Shown here in pieces: positions 24,801 to 38,165 of a stretch of 64,000 nucleotides of DNA. The first letter of the stretch is position 1; each line of letters starts with the position of its first letter. Source of the stretch: Entonaema liquescens (Eukaryota; Ascomycota; Sordariomycetes; Xylariales; Xylariaceae); NCBI GenBank assembly GCA_902805475.1, contig CADCSX010000001.1:3038001-3102000 (forward strand). Reading direction: 5' to 3'. Position numbers and translations under genes: made by a program. The notes beneath the pieces are model-generated. The model did no database searches. It was not told where the DNA came from and was given only the letters and a program-made list of their open reading frames with translations.

Positions 24801-25042
24801 GTAGCATGCGGTTTATGGGTTGCTTTCCGCTAATATCCCACCGGTTGGTACGGATCCGTGCAGATATATAATATCTACCAAATACTCCCCGATCCTACCG
24901 TCCCTGTGCTTCCCTTCCTTTACTACCCCGTCACAGACGCGTCGTCCTCCACAATTACTTCATACGGCGGTGCAAACCGCATATTGTGACAGCTTCACCT
25001 TTATCCCCATTGTAAAGCGAGAGAAAGGCTAGAAACACAAAA
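18823..25042. other. 6.2 kb region without recognisable genes
   Basis: Between kinesin and the hexose transporter I find no frame with a known domain, signal peptide or splice-supported extension; the longest is 156 codons (18896-19366) in the kinesin 3' region. Composition is near average, without obvious RIP-type AT islands. Local features are a 16-bp tandem duplication (22750-22781) and a C-rich tract with repeated CCCCCAT (about 23743-23768). The stretch just before the transporter ATG is presumably its promoter. Non-coding transcripts or unrecognised lineage-specific genes cannot be excluded. Confidence 0.5.
22750..22781. repeat. 16-bp perfect tandem duplication
   Basis: Two identical copies of GGGGGAATTTAGAGAT follow each other without spacer. 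Confidence 0.95.
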
Positions 25043-26932
25043 ATGGCGGGCGGTGTTGTTATCACAGGCACTGCCGATGTAGGCCGTGTCGAGGCACCCG
25101 TTACCATGAAGGCCTATTTAATTTGTGCCTTTGCTGCGTTCGGTGGTATCTTCTTCGGTTATGATACTGGTAAGAAGCTCGAATCCTCAAGAGCATGGTG
25201 GGCTTTCCTAGTTGCTAACCTTGCATACATCTAGGTTGGATGGGTGGTGTGCTAGCGATGCCGTACTTTATCACTCTATACACCGGAATCCCCTATGATT
25301 ATAGCACAGAGCTCCCCATAGGTGTCGCTAAAAGCGAATTCGTCTTGCCGTCAGCAACACAGTCGCTCTTTACATCGATCTTGTCGTGCGGTACCTTCTT
25401 CGGCGCTCTTGTAGGTGGTGATATTGCAGATTTTATCGGCCGACGTCCCACTATTATTGCGGGATGTTTCGTTTTCTCCGCCGGTTGCATTATGCAGATC
25501 GCCAGTACCAACCAGGAGGTCCTATTCGTTTTCGGCCGTCTGATTGCTGGTGGCGGCGTCGGTTTCATCTCCGCTGTCGTCATTCTGTACATGTCTGAAA
25601 TTGCGCCTAAGAAGGTTCGTGGTGCTATGGTCTCTGGATACCAGTTCTGCATTACTATCGGTATCCTCCTGGCCAACTGTGTCGTGTATGCTACCCAGAG
25701 ACGCGCCGATTCTGGCTCATACAGAATTCCTATTGGCGTCCAGTTCCTCTGGGCTATCATTCTTGGCGTCGGCCTTTTCATTCTTCCCGAGTCTCCTCGT
25801 TACTTCGTTAAGAAGGGTAAAATCGAGGAAGCTGCCAAGGCCCTCGCCTATGTCCGTGGCCAACCTTTAGATTCGGATTTCGTCAAAGACGAGTTAGCCG
25901 AGATCGTTGCGAATAACGAATTCGAAATGCAGAATATCCCACAGACATCATATGTTGGTTCTTGGACTGCTTGCTTCAAGGGCTCTCTCACTTCAGGCAA
26001 TAGTAGTATCAGAAGAACAATACTAGGAACCGGGCTGCAGATGATGCAACAATTGACAGGTGAGCAAATTTGTTATATTAAGATTCTCCTCGGATATAGT
26101 AAAGCTCTTTACTGACTTTTTTTCTACTAGGAATTAATTTTGTGTTCTACTTCGGACCTCCCTTTGTTCGTATATCCATTCCTATTCTATAAGAAGCTTC
26201 TCTCCTATTTTCTTTCTGAAATATTTTTCCGAGAGGAAATTCTGTTACGTGACTATTAACTAACATACATATTAGTTTAAACAACTCGGAACCATCAAGA
26301 ACCCTTTTCTAATCTCCTTGGTCACGACCCTTGTAAATGTTTTGTCAACGCCCATCTCGTTTTACACGATTGAGAAATTTGGTCGTCGTGCCCTATTACT
26401 GTTCGGTGCTTCTGGAATGATCATTTCTCAGTTCATCGTCGCCGCCATAGGTGTTACTCAGGGAAGAGAAGAAGTTCATAACGACGCTGCCGTCCAAGCC
26501 ATGATTGCATTTATTTGCATCAACATCGCATTCTTCGCCACCACATGGGGTCCTACTGCTTGGGTCGTTGTTGGTGAGGTTTTCCCGCTACCCATCCGGT
26601 CTCGTGGTGTTGGTATTTCCACAGCCTCCAACTGGTTCTGGAATACTATCATTGCCGTCATTACCCCTTACCTTGTCAACGGAGACGAGGCCAACCTGGG
26701 ACCTAAGGTCTTCTTCCTATGGGGATCGCTCTGCTGTCTATCCTTGACATTCGCCTACTTCCTCGTCCCTGAGCTAAAGGGCCTGTCTCTCGAGCAGGCG
26801 GATATGTGCATGGCGGAGGTCAGCCCCCGCCACTCTGCCAAGTGGAAGCCAAGCCACACCTTCGCGGCCGAGATGCACCACGTAGAGGACGACAGCGCTC
26901 TAGTGGCCAATACCATCGAGGAGAAGGTCTAA
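25043..26932 (+). CDS. MFS sugar (hexose) transporter
   Basis: Four exons, 25043-25169, 25235-26059, 26131-26165 (35 nt) and 26276-26932, give 547 residues with about 12 transmembrane helices. Sugar-porter signatures are in place: FFGYDTGWMGGVLAM in TM1, ADFIGRRPTI in the first loop, GRLIAGGGVGFISA, PESPRYFVKKGK at the end of the N-half, LQMMQQLTGINFVFYFGPPFF in TM7 (assembled across three exons), EKFGRRALLLFG and VPELKGLSLEQAD. The QQLTG/INF block is the glucose-recognition helix of high-affinity fungal hexose transporters. It likely imports glucose or related hexoses by proton symport across the plasma membrane. Start ATG has an AAAATGG context. Exact sugar range cannot be read from the sequence. 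Confidence 0.95.
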
Positions 26933-27769
26933 AGAACCAGTCTTCCAACGCGTCGTTATTAGGAGCAGTGGGTTGTGTGTATATTCTAGTTGCTTAAGAA
27001 ATGCGGATGTATTAATCGGGGATTAAACGCCCAAGTCATATACATGATACTTAAAATCGAAGCAATATAATTCATTGAAAAACTTTTTTAACCTTGTCTC
27101 ATATTCGGTTTAGCCTGACCATGTGGTCTCATTTTCTGCTGTTTATGTATTTGACTCAGATTCAAATGTGCTTTTGTCTTGGGGAGAAGGTTCGACTCAA
27201 TTGTTGACTAAGTGAATGAATGATCATAGTTAGTAGAGAGTGAAAGCTACCTTTAGCGATGGATATGTCATTTTACCTCCGTATTCCTGTATCATAGCTT
27301 GACCATATGAGAACAAATGAAGCCTAAGTGTGTTTTGTTTATAACTTGAGATATAGATAATGACAGTAATGAAGGTACACTTAAGAGGCAGGTAATGCAT
27401 TGTGTCTTTATTTCTTGGTAAGAGTCATTTTTCTATAGTGCAACTTATACCTATTCGCTAGGCGATGCCATTACGTTCCACCCCTCTATTTGAGCTACTT
27501 ATGTAAAGATCAGTTGGATATATTCCTGAAAGTATTCTTATTTTATCTCGCCGTATCTTATTAAACATATCATCGGTGCTATTTATATCTCGGCTCGAGC
27601 CACCTATCGTCCCCTTAGGTAATCTTCATATATGTAACTTATGACGGCAGTTAGAGAGTCAGTTCAGATCTATAGGTATACCTAATATTAGTGTGCAAGC
27701 TCCTCTATCCACTTACCTTGAGTAGTTTACATAGTGATCAACCCTCGCTAGAAAGGAACTACACTACTT
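26933..27769. other. Intergenic region between convergent transporter and esterase genes
   Basis: About 840 bp of AT-leaning sequence holding the 3' UTRs of two convergent genes. No gene seen. Confidence 0.6.
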
Positions 27770-28714
27770 TTATACGAATGACTCCCTCAGAAGTTTCGCA
27801 GCTAACTCGTAGGTCTCTTCACGCCGCGTCCATTCTATACTCCCCTCCTCGCAGTACTTATCGAAACCGTGGCCCACGCCTTCGGCCATTTCGTTGATAA
27901 TCTTCTTCCTAGTCCCGGCTTTCAGCCGTCCGGCAAGCTCATTCACCTCCGGTCTTAACGTGTCTCCTTCAGCCGTAATGAACGCCACAGTCGGAGGGAA
28001 ATCCTCCAGCTCCGCTAGAGCAGGAGAAACCGCCGGATCGATTCTCGAGCCCACGTCCGGCACATAGCTGTCGTTGAACAAGTGCAGAAACGTCGTCGGA
28101 GGCGGATTAATCGGGCGAGGCACTGTCTTCTCCTCGGGGGGCTTGGCCACGTCAACCAACGGGTAGAAGGCCACTAGAGTCTGGATATTGATATTTTCCA
28201 ACTGTTTCCTCAGAGCGGTCGCCGCGACAACGGCAATGTTCCCGCCCGCGCTGAACCCCGACACGGCGGCCCGCGCTAGATCAAATCGACGGCCTTGCGT
28301 CGCAACCCACCGCAGCACGTCCTCGGCGTCGTGCAGCGCGCGCGGATACGTGTTCTCCGGGCCCTTGCGGTAGTCCGCGTCGAGCACGGCGACCCCGGCG
28401 TCGCGCGCCATGCGAGCGCAGAACAGCGCGTCGTAGCCCAGCAGTGGGAAGACGAACCCGCTGCCATGCCAATTGACAAGGATTGGGGCCCGTTTTGGCG
28501 CCGATGATGTTCCCGGAGGGACATAGAGGTGTGCGGAGATATACCGTCCAGGCTCGCGGGACGGGATTTTGATGTCTTCCTTCGCGATCTCGGGTGGGAG
28601 TAGGGCCCGGTCTCGCTGCTGGGTTTGCCTCGAGCTGAGCGCGAGCCATGCTCGGAGGAGCACCACGACTACTTTGAGGCGCAGATATTGCCAGAAGCTG
28701 TGTTGTTGGGCCAT
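27770..28714 (-). CDS. Alpha/beta hydrolase, HSL-type esterase/lipase (alpha/beta hydrolase fold-3)
   Basis: A single exon of 314 residues from ATG at 28714. The hormone-sensitive-lipase family pattern is clear. The oxyanion-hole motif is HGSG (residues 83-86, a variant of HGGG). DADYRKGPENTYPRALHDAEDVLRW is the typical spacer. The nucleophile elbow is GFSAGG (Ser155), the acid is in EGDTLRPE (Asp251) and the catalytic histidine is in GVGHGFDK (His282). A hydrophobic segment at residues about 10-27 (YLRLKVVVVLLRAWLALS) may anchor it in a membrane. Family members hydrolyse short-chain esters or modify secondary metabolites; no biosynthetic genes are adjacent, so the substrate is unknown. Base composition is more GC-rich than the flanks. 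Confidence 0.92.
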   Translation of the reverse strand: MAQQHSFWQYLRLKVVVVLLRAWLALSSRQTQQRDRALLPPEIAKEDIKIPSREPGRYISAHLYVPPGTSSAPKRAPILVNWHGSGFVFPLLGYDALFCARMARDAGVAVLDADYRKGPENTYPRALHDAEDVLRWVATQGRRFDLARAAVSGFSAGGNIAVVAATALRKQLENINIQTLVAFYPLVDVAKPPEEKTVPRPINPPPTTFLHLFNDSYVPDVGSRIDPAVSPALAELEDFPPTVAFITAEGDTLRPEVNELAGRLKAGTRKKIINEMAEGVGHGFDKYCEEGSIEWTRREETYELAAKLLRESFV

Positions 28715-31700
28715 GCTGCGATGGAAGTTTGACACACAAGTGTAGGTATAGAATACTTACCTGGGGCTTGGGCTTGCGTTACTGAATCGTTTAGTAATAG
28801 GAGTGCTGCTGCGCCGCTTCGTCGCGTCTGGCTTGCTGCCTACCTGTGTAGTGTATCGTCGGGTTTATCGTAAACGCCTATGCTATAACTCTTTGAATGT
28901 CTTACTGGGGTTTTCGTATTCCTATTTAGCTATTTGGGTATATCTAGGCGATTACGAGGTAATAATGGAGACTTTCGGGTAAAGCAAACATCCCAGTCGA
29001 ATTTAACTGAGAAGGAAGTAATACGATCGGCGACATCTATGGGGTTAACTAAGAAAGGTATCTGATAAGGACTCCGGAAACTCGATGGGCGAGTAAGTAT
29101 CGCTATTCTATCGTCATGGCAAACCTATAATGGTTCTATTTTATAGTAGACTACCTAAGGCATGTGCCTATTATGTTATGCCTGAATTAGATCCTCGATA
29201 TATACAGTAGGTACCCAGCAAGTATTAGGCAGAGAACATTGAACTCCGTGTCAAATTCGGATACGAAGCTCTCGACTATCCAACTCGCTGCTTATTACTA
29301 TCATAATATATAGCGCTACTATGTCAGGCCTACTTCGATCCCCTCGTTAGGAAGTAAAGTTATTCGAGTTCAACAGAGCGAGGAAATGCTCAGCTTTAAC
29401 CGATACCAGGTTCACCTAAGCCAACCGAGTAATAAAGGGAAAAGTCCCGTGCTCGAATTCTACATTTAGTTTTGTCAAATGGCCTCAAAGCCGGTGGTGA
29501 TCCCAAACTATATCAAGGTTAAAACTAGGGAAGACGAATAGACTACAAACTAAATGTATCCAACCAGACGCGAAATGCATATAACGAGATCCATAGGTCG
29601 TTACGGTTAAGAGTTTTTAAGGATTATGAAAATGGACGGGAAGGTAAACGGGAAGAATAGAAGGGCAGAGTTCTCCTATCTTAGCCCCATATGGGTGCCA
29701 GATGCCAATAAAGGGGGATTGCGGGTGACCCTTGATTGGTACTATTGGATTAGCCCCTATTCTATCCTATTCTATACCCGCGAAGTCTTATATCTAGGTA
29801 GGTTTTGCTTCTTGTAAGAGTGAGATGTACTAATAGAGAAGACTTAGGCTTTTTTTTCAGCCGGATACAAGGCCATCATGGCTAGAATTATTTTCCTAGA
29901 GGCAATAACGAGGATCCGAAATTGACCGGAATCGTGTCCCCTGAGTGCGCAGACTCGGATATCCACTCATCAAGTGCGTCAAGCTCTTCCTCTCTAGGCT
30001 TATAGAGCGGTAATACGACACAATTAACCCCTGAATATTCTCTCGGGTTTCATTTGAGGATTGGGCTCAGCTCCAGAATACTCATTCAAGAACGGAGCCG
30101 TTCTCGCCACACATAGGCCTGGTGACAACCCTCTTGCCGTAGGCGGGCGTCCTAACCCCCTATTTTATTTCCTATTACAATTGAACGAATCATAGGAGAA
30201 TAAGAAGCCGTACTATATGCCCGTGCCGCGCTTCCAAGACCTAATAAATAGAGAGGAACAGCCAGAAAAACTGGTCGCTAACTCACCCTATCCGAATTAT
30301 CCCTACCTAGGTAGACTGCCAAAACGGAACACCTGGCGCCTAGGGATCCGACTGCCAATACAATTGCTTGCAACTTATTACGTCGTCCTTACCTTTTCTT
30401 AGAAGTTAGACATCAAGCATGGGGCCTAGAAGACTCAAAGTTACGAATCAGTGACGCTCCGCGCAACTATGCCAAGGCCAAGGACGTCCTTGCCCTCCTC
30501 AAGAAATCCAAGGCATAACTGCAGATCACTAGAAACCGTCCATTGGCCTGCATTTTGTCCCAAGACTTAGCCATTATACCATTGCTTGTCGTCGAGCAGT
30601 TGCCAAAGCTTTTGCTAAGCTTTGCAGAACCCGCTGTAAACACTTGACGCATATATATGCAGATAGAGAGACGGGATCCAACAACATGGGTCCGGAAACC
30701 TGGGGAACGATATTAGGGACATCAGGGAGGAGTTAAGTAGGACAGTCTTCTTTGATAATATCCCCCGCACAACGTCGTCGATGCACCCTATCGATACATC
30801 TATCGAACAGAATAGATGTATATAAGGGGATTAAGGGGAAAAGAGAAAACTGGGGGTTAGGTCAATGTCTGTGTATAAGTCTGCAACAAGCGGTCTTGTT
30901 CCTTTAGCGTAGAAAAATAAGTACCTACATAACGGAAAAGAAAGACTGTTATTGGTTACCAACGATACGTGTCCATTAGGGTTCCTTCGTGTACTTACCC
31001 TGGATGGTTGACGGGTGTTCGGCGTATCGATAGTAGATACCTAGTCATAAAGCTTCGCTCTCTACGCGATACAAACTCGATCGTGACCTCGACGGATTCC
31101 TCTATACCCCTTTTCGCCTTGTATAACAATAACCGCTACTTTTTCCTCTCTATCTAATACGGCGGTTGTCGGAAATAAATAGATAATAGATCGTAGTCGT
31201 AAATATAGGGGGTTTCGGCCAACCCCAAGCCAGCCTCCGAACCTAGTATCTAACGATGTGCCTAGAATGCCCTGGCGTAAAGGACATATCCTGTCATCCG
31301 CATCGTCTCGTCCCATAAACATTATCTCCTCCCCTCGCGCGTATTTTTTTTCGTTTCCTACGAATAAGCTGTTGTCGTATAAACATTCCCTTATCCGTAG
31401 TAGTCGTAAGTATGATGTTTATCCGTGCCCTTAAGCCTAGTTTCGTCGAAGGCGTGAGTTCCATGTCGTATATCCGTCATCGATCCAACTTCGCCGCCGG
31501 CCAGCCGCTAAACGTAAGTGCTTCCTCCAATACCGATACCAACCCGAAATCCGACTAATCCTCCTCTTCCTCTATTCCTCGCCCCTTGCGCCAAAAAAAC
31601 GAGACCTGAAATCCTCTTCTCAGTCCGTCTCGACCCAAGTCCAAACCAATCGATTCCGTATTCGTTCATATACGAGTAGGCAAATTTCCGGGACTCTCAT

Positions 31701-34700
31701 CGCTTCGCCCTCCCTACGAGACTACCAAGGCCAATTTTCGATTCCGCCGCTAGAATATTCGAAGCCTCCCTGGCGACCAATACCTATAGGTAGGGCGAGC
31801 ACCTCAATTCTCAATTGTAACCTCGTCTGTTCCCTCTTTCTCTTCCATAACGTCGCCCGCATAGATAGGTTTCGTCTTTCTGTAATTCGAAGCAAATCCC
31901 TTCTGAATAAAAAAATAAAAATCGCATGTTTTCCTTTCCTTTCTTTTTCCTCTTCTCTGTGATAATACCTAAGGCGTGCTTTTGGATGAGTTGAGATTGT
32001 TTTCGTGCTCGTTTGATGACGTGTAAAGTGCCTACTCTACCGGAAATTCCCTCGTGTTGTGCTCCGCCTCTTCGCTTCCCCTTCCTTCTCCTTTAAGTAT
32101 TCCGGTGCGGGCACTGTCTCCTGCTTGTATTCGAAGGTGCTGACCTGAAGATCCAAGTGCAAAAAATTTTTTTTCTCTTTCCTTTCATCGATGAACTAGC
32201 TTGAGAGTGGCTTCGAATAAAGAGGGTAAGAGCACGATAGTCAGTAATTCGTCCTGTAACAGCGTTGCTTATTGGCCTCGGAGATACCGTATAAACGACG
32301 GCAACGACTAGGTAGAATAAATAGAAGCAAGTGAGAATCAGCTACAATTAAGTCAGCATGGAGACTTGGTATGGTGCCACGCTATACTGGAACACTGTCG
32401 GTCGGCAATCTTGTTGGCTGAATATATCCGTAGGTATAGTTAATTCAGCATCAGATCAAGGACTAGGGATGATATACTCTTCGCTAGTACCTGTGTGGTG
32501 ATAATGAAAGTATGTTTTTAGACAGGATTTGGAACTCTGGATGTAGGTAGTTCATACTGCCGTAAAACTCGCCTCGTCTCGATGTTCAAAAAAACGTTGT
32601 CGTGATTTTATCATGGAGAACTACTAAATTCTTTTTCATCGAAGGTGACGGCAAGAGGAGAATTGTTTATTTTTTACTCGGGTTGTAGTACAGTCTTCTT
32701 TCTTGTCATGTGGCTGGGTTTGTTGACGTGTCATAAGATGACGTCGTATAGATGTCGTTGCCGGTCGAGCCGTAGCCGTAGGCTGAACTTGGGATCATTT
32801 TATGTCGGCCCGGAGTGTAATAATTACTGGTGAAAGCCTTCCTTTGCTTTTCAATCTCGTCTTAGGTATAATACGTACGTGACTCGGTGTAAGGCTATAA
32901 AATACTCGCCGAGGGAGGGAATATAGCGTGACGGGTTGCGTATCTCCGCATGTTTCCGATATAATTCTCCCGGATGCTGAAGCGTATTTACGATATCAAT
33001 ATCCCAGGGGTATGGTTTAATGGCGTTGACTCGGAATGTAGTCATCACTTCTTTGCTTTGGGGCATATTTGCTGCTCGTTGGCTTATAATAGAGTCGTGG
33101 CCGTCCCGAAAACTTTTCTAGCCCCTGACATTCTGAGGCGTGGAAGATGTCCCACCGCCTTTTGGTTTGATTATAATTATGAGATACTTGGAAGGGCGTA
33201 TATTAATGAGCCCAAGCTCACGGGCTTAATCATTCTAGGTAAGTTCGTATGATAGATGGTTTAGGACTGAAATAAATATGTGAAATACTTTTTATCAGCT
33301 ACTTGATTGTATTTGATTCTCTCATCCGTCTGCTCTCGGGTGCAAAAAAGGGGCAATGAAGATCCACTGAATAATCGAATCCAGTAAGACAGGTGTCCAT
33401 TTTGTCTGTGTGGTGCAGATACCCATATCCAAAGCCTTCAAAGCGTAGTAACTGAATTGGCCGTAACAGGTAATAGATGGCAATAGGCATTTAGGTAATA
33501 ACCCGTGTATGCAACAGCCTTCTTTCTCCAGTGGGATTCTCAATATTCGAATTATCAGTTTGCTTCTACAGGGGACAACAGCTCGGGGGGCTCGCTGACA
33601 CAAGCTCAACGCCCAGGTAGGTTCTTTTTTGGATTACTGCATACCAGCCACTGCTTATTGGCGGTCCCCCTTCGTGCGAACCTATTGGAGACTAGGGGGG
33701 TTATAGCAGAAGGGAGGAGTCATGTATTCGATACTTGTCTTAACCAAAACCCTGTTGGGGAGCCTCACAAGATCTTGGTTAAGGAGGTGGACCCGAACCG
33801 TCGAACCCACGTGCTGATGGTCGTAGTGTCGTACATTATGGCGCAAGCGGGTGATACCAACAAACCACAACATACGGGACCTCATATTGAGATCTCTCGG
33901 CTGTACCCATACCCTGCAGGGTTCTCCAGAAGGTATCTCGCCCACCAGAATTTGCCTGTGGATAAGGAGCTAGCACATTTACAGCCTTAGGCGACGAGAT
34001 GGCGTCTGTGGCTCCAAGTAGTTGTACTTGTGGTCTCCTTAATTATAACTTGGTGGTTCAATGCCTAGTGGTCAACAAGTAGTATATATCTATCACACGA
34101 TAGCATAGAATCGTCTTGTCTAATTTTGTAATGTATACGTAGGTAAGGTTGAGACCTTGTTTTGTGATGGTATTGGTGTCTCGCTCATCATCGAGGAGTA
34201 TGAAAATAGAATATGTTGGTTCTATGTTCATAAGCCTATACACTCGACATTCCCTTTTGCTAATACTCTCGGTTAGTTATAAACTCGAGTCGTGAAAAAA
34301 CTTTTTTTGCTCAACCCAAATTAGATAACAACACACAGACTTGGTACAAGATAAGTTACGTTTCAATAAGATATTTTCCGTCCGTACTAGTCTCAGCAGG
34401 TACATCTGATCCTAGAATGGTTAAGCTGTGGGTAGGAGTATGCAAGTGATAGAAGCGGAATGTCACAGTGCGGACTTAAACAAGGACCATTCTGGCGGAG
34501 GTAACTTCGTACCTACCTGATCTAGACAAGGAAACTAACTTGATTCGAACGAGAAAAGTCCCGTTCGGTCGTGCATATTGCGCACGGTCCATTATAGCAG
34601 CCCCCTATATAGCCTCATGAGCGTATTATAGGTATAGCGGTGGCAGGACAACCACTCTCGGTACAGGTTTTTCCGTTATCACTTTCTACATAGTGTCCCT

Positions 34701-34992
34701 AATTCTTGTCTTTTCAGTGGCTGGGGAATCCTACCCGCCACCCATTCTTTTGTGTCTTTGACATCAACTTGCAGTTGTTGGTCCAGGGTATGAAGCAAGG
34801 AGAAGAAGCCCAGAAGAGAAATAAAATTGTCAGTCCCGTCTATCCGCCAAAATGATATATCATCACGGTTTTTCTGTCTAGGTAAACAGCTCGCCTTGGA
34901 GTGCTCGTGTGACCCGCCAGCTTTAATCTTGGCTAGGTCGCGGATAGAGACAAGATAGACAAATAAGATATGCGACTTCGTCTCTACTGGTT

Positions 34993-35022
34993 TACTATTA
35001 TGGTAATATTACCATAATAGTA
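34993..35022. repeat. Perfect 30-bp palindrome
   Basis: The half-site TACTATTATGGTAAT is followed immediately by its exact reverse complement, with no spacer. It could extrude as a 15-bp hairpin. The centre reads TAATATTA. Confidence 0.97.
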
Positions 35023-38000
35023 CAGCAGTTCTGCCTTGTGTCTGCGTGTCTTGCATGATGAAACAAATATCTTGCAGTAGCTCGCATGTCCAGCCATCGA
35101 GTTTCGAGATCTCTCGGCTCAGTTGTCAACACTGCACGATTTCGGGGTGCGACCTCTACATGCGCGTTATGTAGTAACGAGGTCCGTCCGCAACGGCTCG
35201 CTACCAAAGACAGGGCCGTACTGCTTCGCTTTGGGACGGGACGGGATGCAAAGGCTGGGGTCTCAGTTGCAGCCTTGGCCGTTCCCCTTTCTGCGTACGG
35301 CATCATGCCTATCGGTTCCCGATATCTTACCAGATGTGGTTGCCAGCCTTCCGTGAATGCATTAGCCTGCATTTGTGCATAGTCTAGGACAGCAGAGGTG
35401 TGTGCGTACCGTCTAGTTACGATCGGTTCTAGCGATTCCGGCTCACAACCTCAACGAAAGCATTGATGATATTTCCTCTCGCTTACAGCGTTGTTGAGCC
35501 GGCGGTCAGGTTGGTGAAGGCCGCACGGTTATACGGTGCTTCGGAATTCTGCAGCCCGTTGTTTGTGATATTCCCGTCGGGTAACATAAAAACCTGGAGA
35601 AGCTTACGGTGGCTGCTTACCTCACACCTGGTAGGGTTGGGGTTACCGATGATGATCAACGAGATGTCATGCAAGTCATAGGTTGCCTTCGAAAGCTCCC
35701 TCATATCTCGATGGGCTGTATAAGATGTTACTAGCTTCTCTTAGAGATATCTTACCCATGATTCTCCAGCCGTTATAGGGGCAGAAACATATACGTACCT
35801 AGGTGTATATTCCTAGTCTTATTATCTAATGCTGTCAACTCATTGCCTTTTCTATCCTAGGAGTTTCAGTCCTGGGGAGTCTCTAGATCTAGGCGTCCAT
35901 TTCCTATTATATTCCTGGCGATTAAGAGCACGATAAGCTCCACCTGTCGTCCGAGCTGTTGCTATGGGAGCCGTAGTTTCGTAGTCTAGCCTGACATGTG
36001 GAACCTAGTGTTAAGGTAGCCCTGTACAATCTTGGTAAGTCGGTGTAGTAGCGCAAGGTCAGTCAGTCCGTGGCCTACCATCGACAGATGGAGCCTGCTT
36101 ACCACACGGGCATCCGTACCGTATTTACCTTGTAATGGGAAAAGGTGGAGAGTTATCCGGGCGGACTATGGACGTGCAGCTTACGTATAAGTACCTCATC
36201 TTCTTATATCCAATTGTGCTAGTCATACTTCCTTCGTAAGCCCTTATATTAGTCATAACTCTAACGTCATCATAAGTCCGGTGGCTACGCGGAGGGCATT
36301 CTGTCCAGTTATCTGTTAATTCTTTTGGCCGGAAATTTCCATGGCTTATAGATCTAACTATGGTTAGGATGCTTATCTAAAGGATAGAGCCGTGGCGATC
36401 CGGCTCGTATATCGATGGTCGTTGTGGAGCGAGATTGGCGAAGAGTATGGTTTATATGTCGGTGCTATATTCGGTCACAGCTACGGCCGATTTCTATATA
36501 AAGGGTCTATATAGGCTATCGGCCAGATCTACCATCCCCATGTCTCGACAGCGGCGATTGGGTAGTAGCGGACTTGTGCCCTAGCAAAGGCGTAATCAAG
36601 GGGTATATTTGCGATCTGCTATACCATAGTCACACGCTATGCTCGTCGACTTCACCACATCCGGATAATCATTTAAATCATGTGAGCGAACTCCGATAAC
36701 TACACTCCACCCTCGCTTTGGTGTTGGGCAGACACTAGCTAGGGGTCTATAAACATATGGAGTTAGTGTCGAATATAGTATGTGCACATCTTGAATAATA
36801 TGACCTGTTTAAAAATTTTCGATGACGACTCCTGGGTTATGAGTGTTGATATTAATGGGAGGTCATGCACATTTTTAAAATTCCTCGGGTCTTATGGTTG
36901 TTGAGGTGATATCCCTCCAACAATTTCTGATGCTATAATGCAAGTCATAAAGGGGCATTGTATACATATTGGCATTGATACCTATAAAGCATATAATATC
37001 GAGCCCTTCAGTACTGAAGGAATTTTAAAAGTCGTGACCGAATAGAGAATCCCTTCCAGGTACCCTTGGTACGAATGTGGATCGTCTATCCGTCGGATGG
37101 ATGCAGTCCCGCAAAAGTCTGTATGCCACTGTCTGTGATGCCACAAGGGCCATCACATCCATCTCGAAAGTGCCACCCAACTAGAATAGAAGCTCTTAAT
37201 AACCCTTGCGCCGCACAACAACCCCCGCCAAGACAATGATGCGAGTCCCTCCAATGAACTTCTTTATCTCTCATCTATAGGGTGGCTCGTGGAGCTCTTT
37301 CGTCCGGGAGCGCCTTTAGCCTTGCCGTACTCCGCGGTCCGGGCCCGCCCCCTCTTTCAAGTTGGATCCATTTACTGCCACTGGTACCACATTGCGGTGT
37401 TCGACCTTAACGTTGCACAGGAAGCATGTGTCCCTTGTAATAGTAACCGAAAAACCGCCCATTCAATCTCAAGAGGTCGCCAAAATTCGGGGTTGCCATC
37501 GGTTTATCGATCTCTTAGTGGCAACTCTATCAAGCCGAGAAAGCCGAGAGGATCCCAGGTAGGTGTCGAACCGAGGCAAGAGAGAAATTACACATTATGG
37601 TGTTAGAGGTTGTTGAGAATATGTGTCCGATCTAAATACAGCTATTGGCGACAGCTGGTCGGATCCCAACATCGCGATCGTCCAATTGGTATATGAATAT
37701 GGCGTTCGAGCCTTCACCCGCATAATGGACATTGTCCGGGTTGGACAATATAGCGCTCATGTGGGCCTTTCGGGCAGGCGTGCTTCCGGCTGCCATCTAT
37801 GGTCGTACGGAAAAAGTGTGCGCCTGGGTCAAGACACGATGTGTAGATATAGTAGTTCTTTGTAAAGTCACACATGATGACGATTAGAGGTGATATACAG
37901 TGAATCTTGTATGTATGCCTTTGCGTAATACCAGCTAAATAAACAGGTCTCGTCAGCAAGTGGACTACCTCATAGTGATATTTAACGAGCTGTACACACC

Positions 38001-38117
38001 TTTTACAGTTGTCTATTCTCTTAAAGTATAAGAGCAATGGAGACCGAGGAAGGTTTTTGTTAGAAGCAAGAGTAGGGTTTGACTGTGACGTGGTTTGAGT
38101 TTTGTAGGTAAGAATCG

Positions 38118-38165
38118 TTGTAGTAGTAGTAGTAGTAATAGTAGTAGTTGTTGTTGTTGTAGTAG
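38118..38165. repeat. Imperfect triplet repeat (GTA/GTT)n
   Basis: About 16 triplets, first mainly GTA then GTT and GTA again, with one interrupted unit. Confidence 0.9.

Noticed and set aside
33505..33990. 161-codon frame containing HTSHC, reminiscent of the HxxHC motif of UstYa-type oxidases
   Set aside because: The surrounding residues do not fit the family (no transmembrane N-terminus, no second HxxHC, no flanking Leu/Arg pattern). The motif is short enough to be chance.
34993..35382. Rep-type (CRESS virus) replication origin suggested by TAATATTAC, together with overlapping frames on both strands
   Set aside because: In such origins the nonanucleotide sits in the loop, not in the stem, and no Rep-like helicase or endonuclease motif is present nearby. 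The overlapping frames have no recognisable domain.
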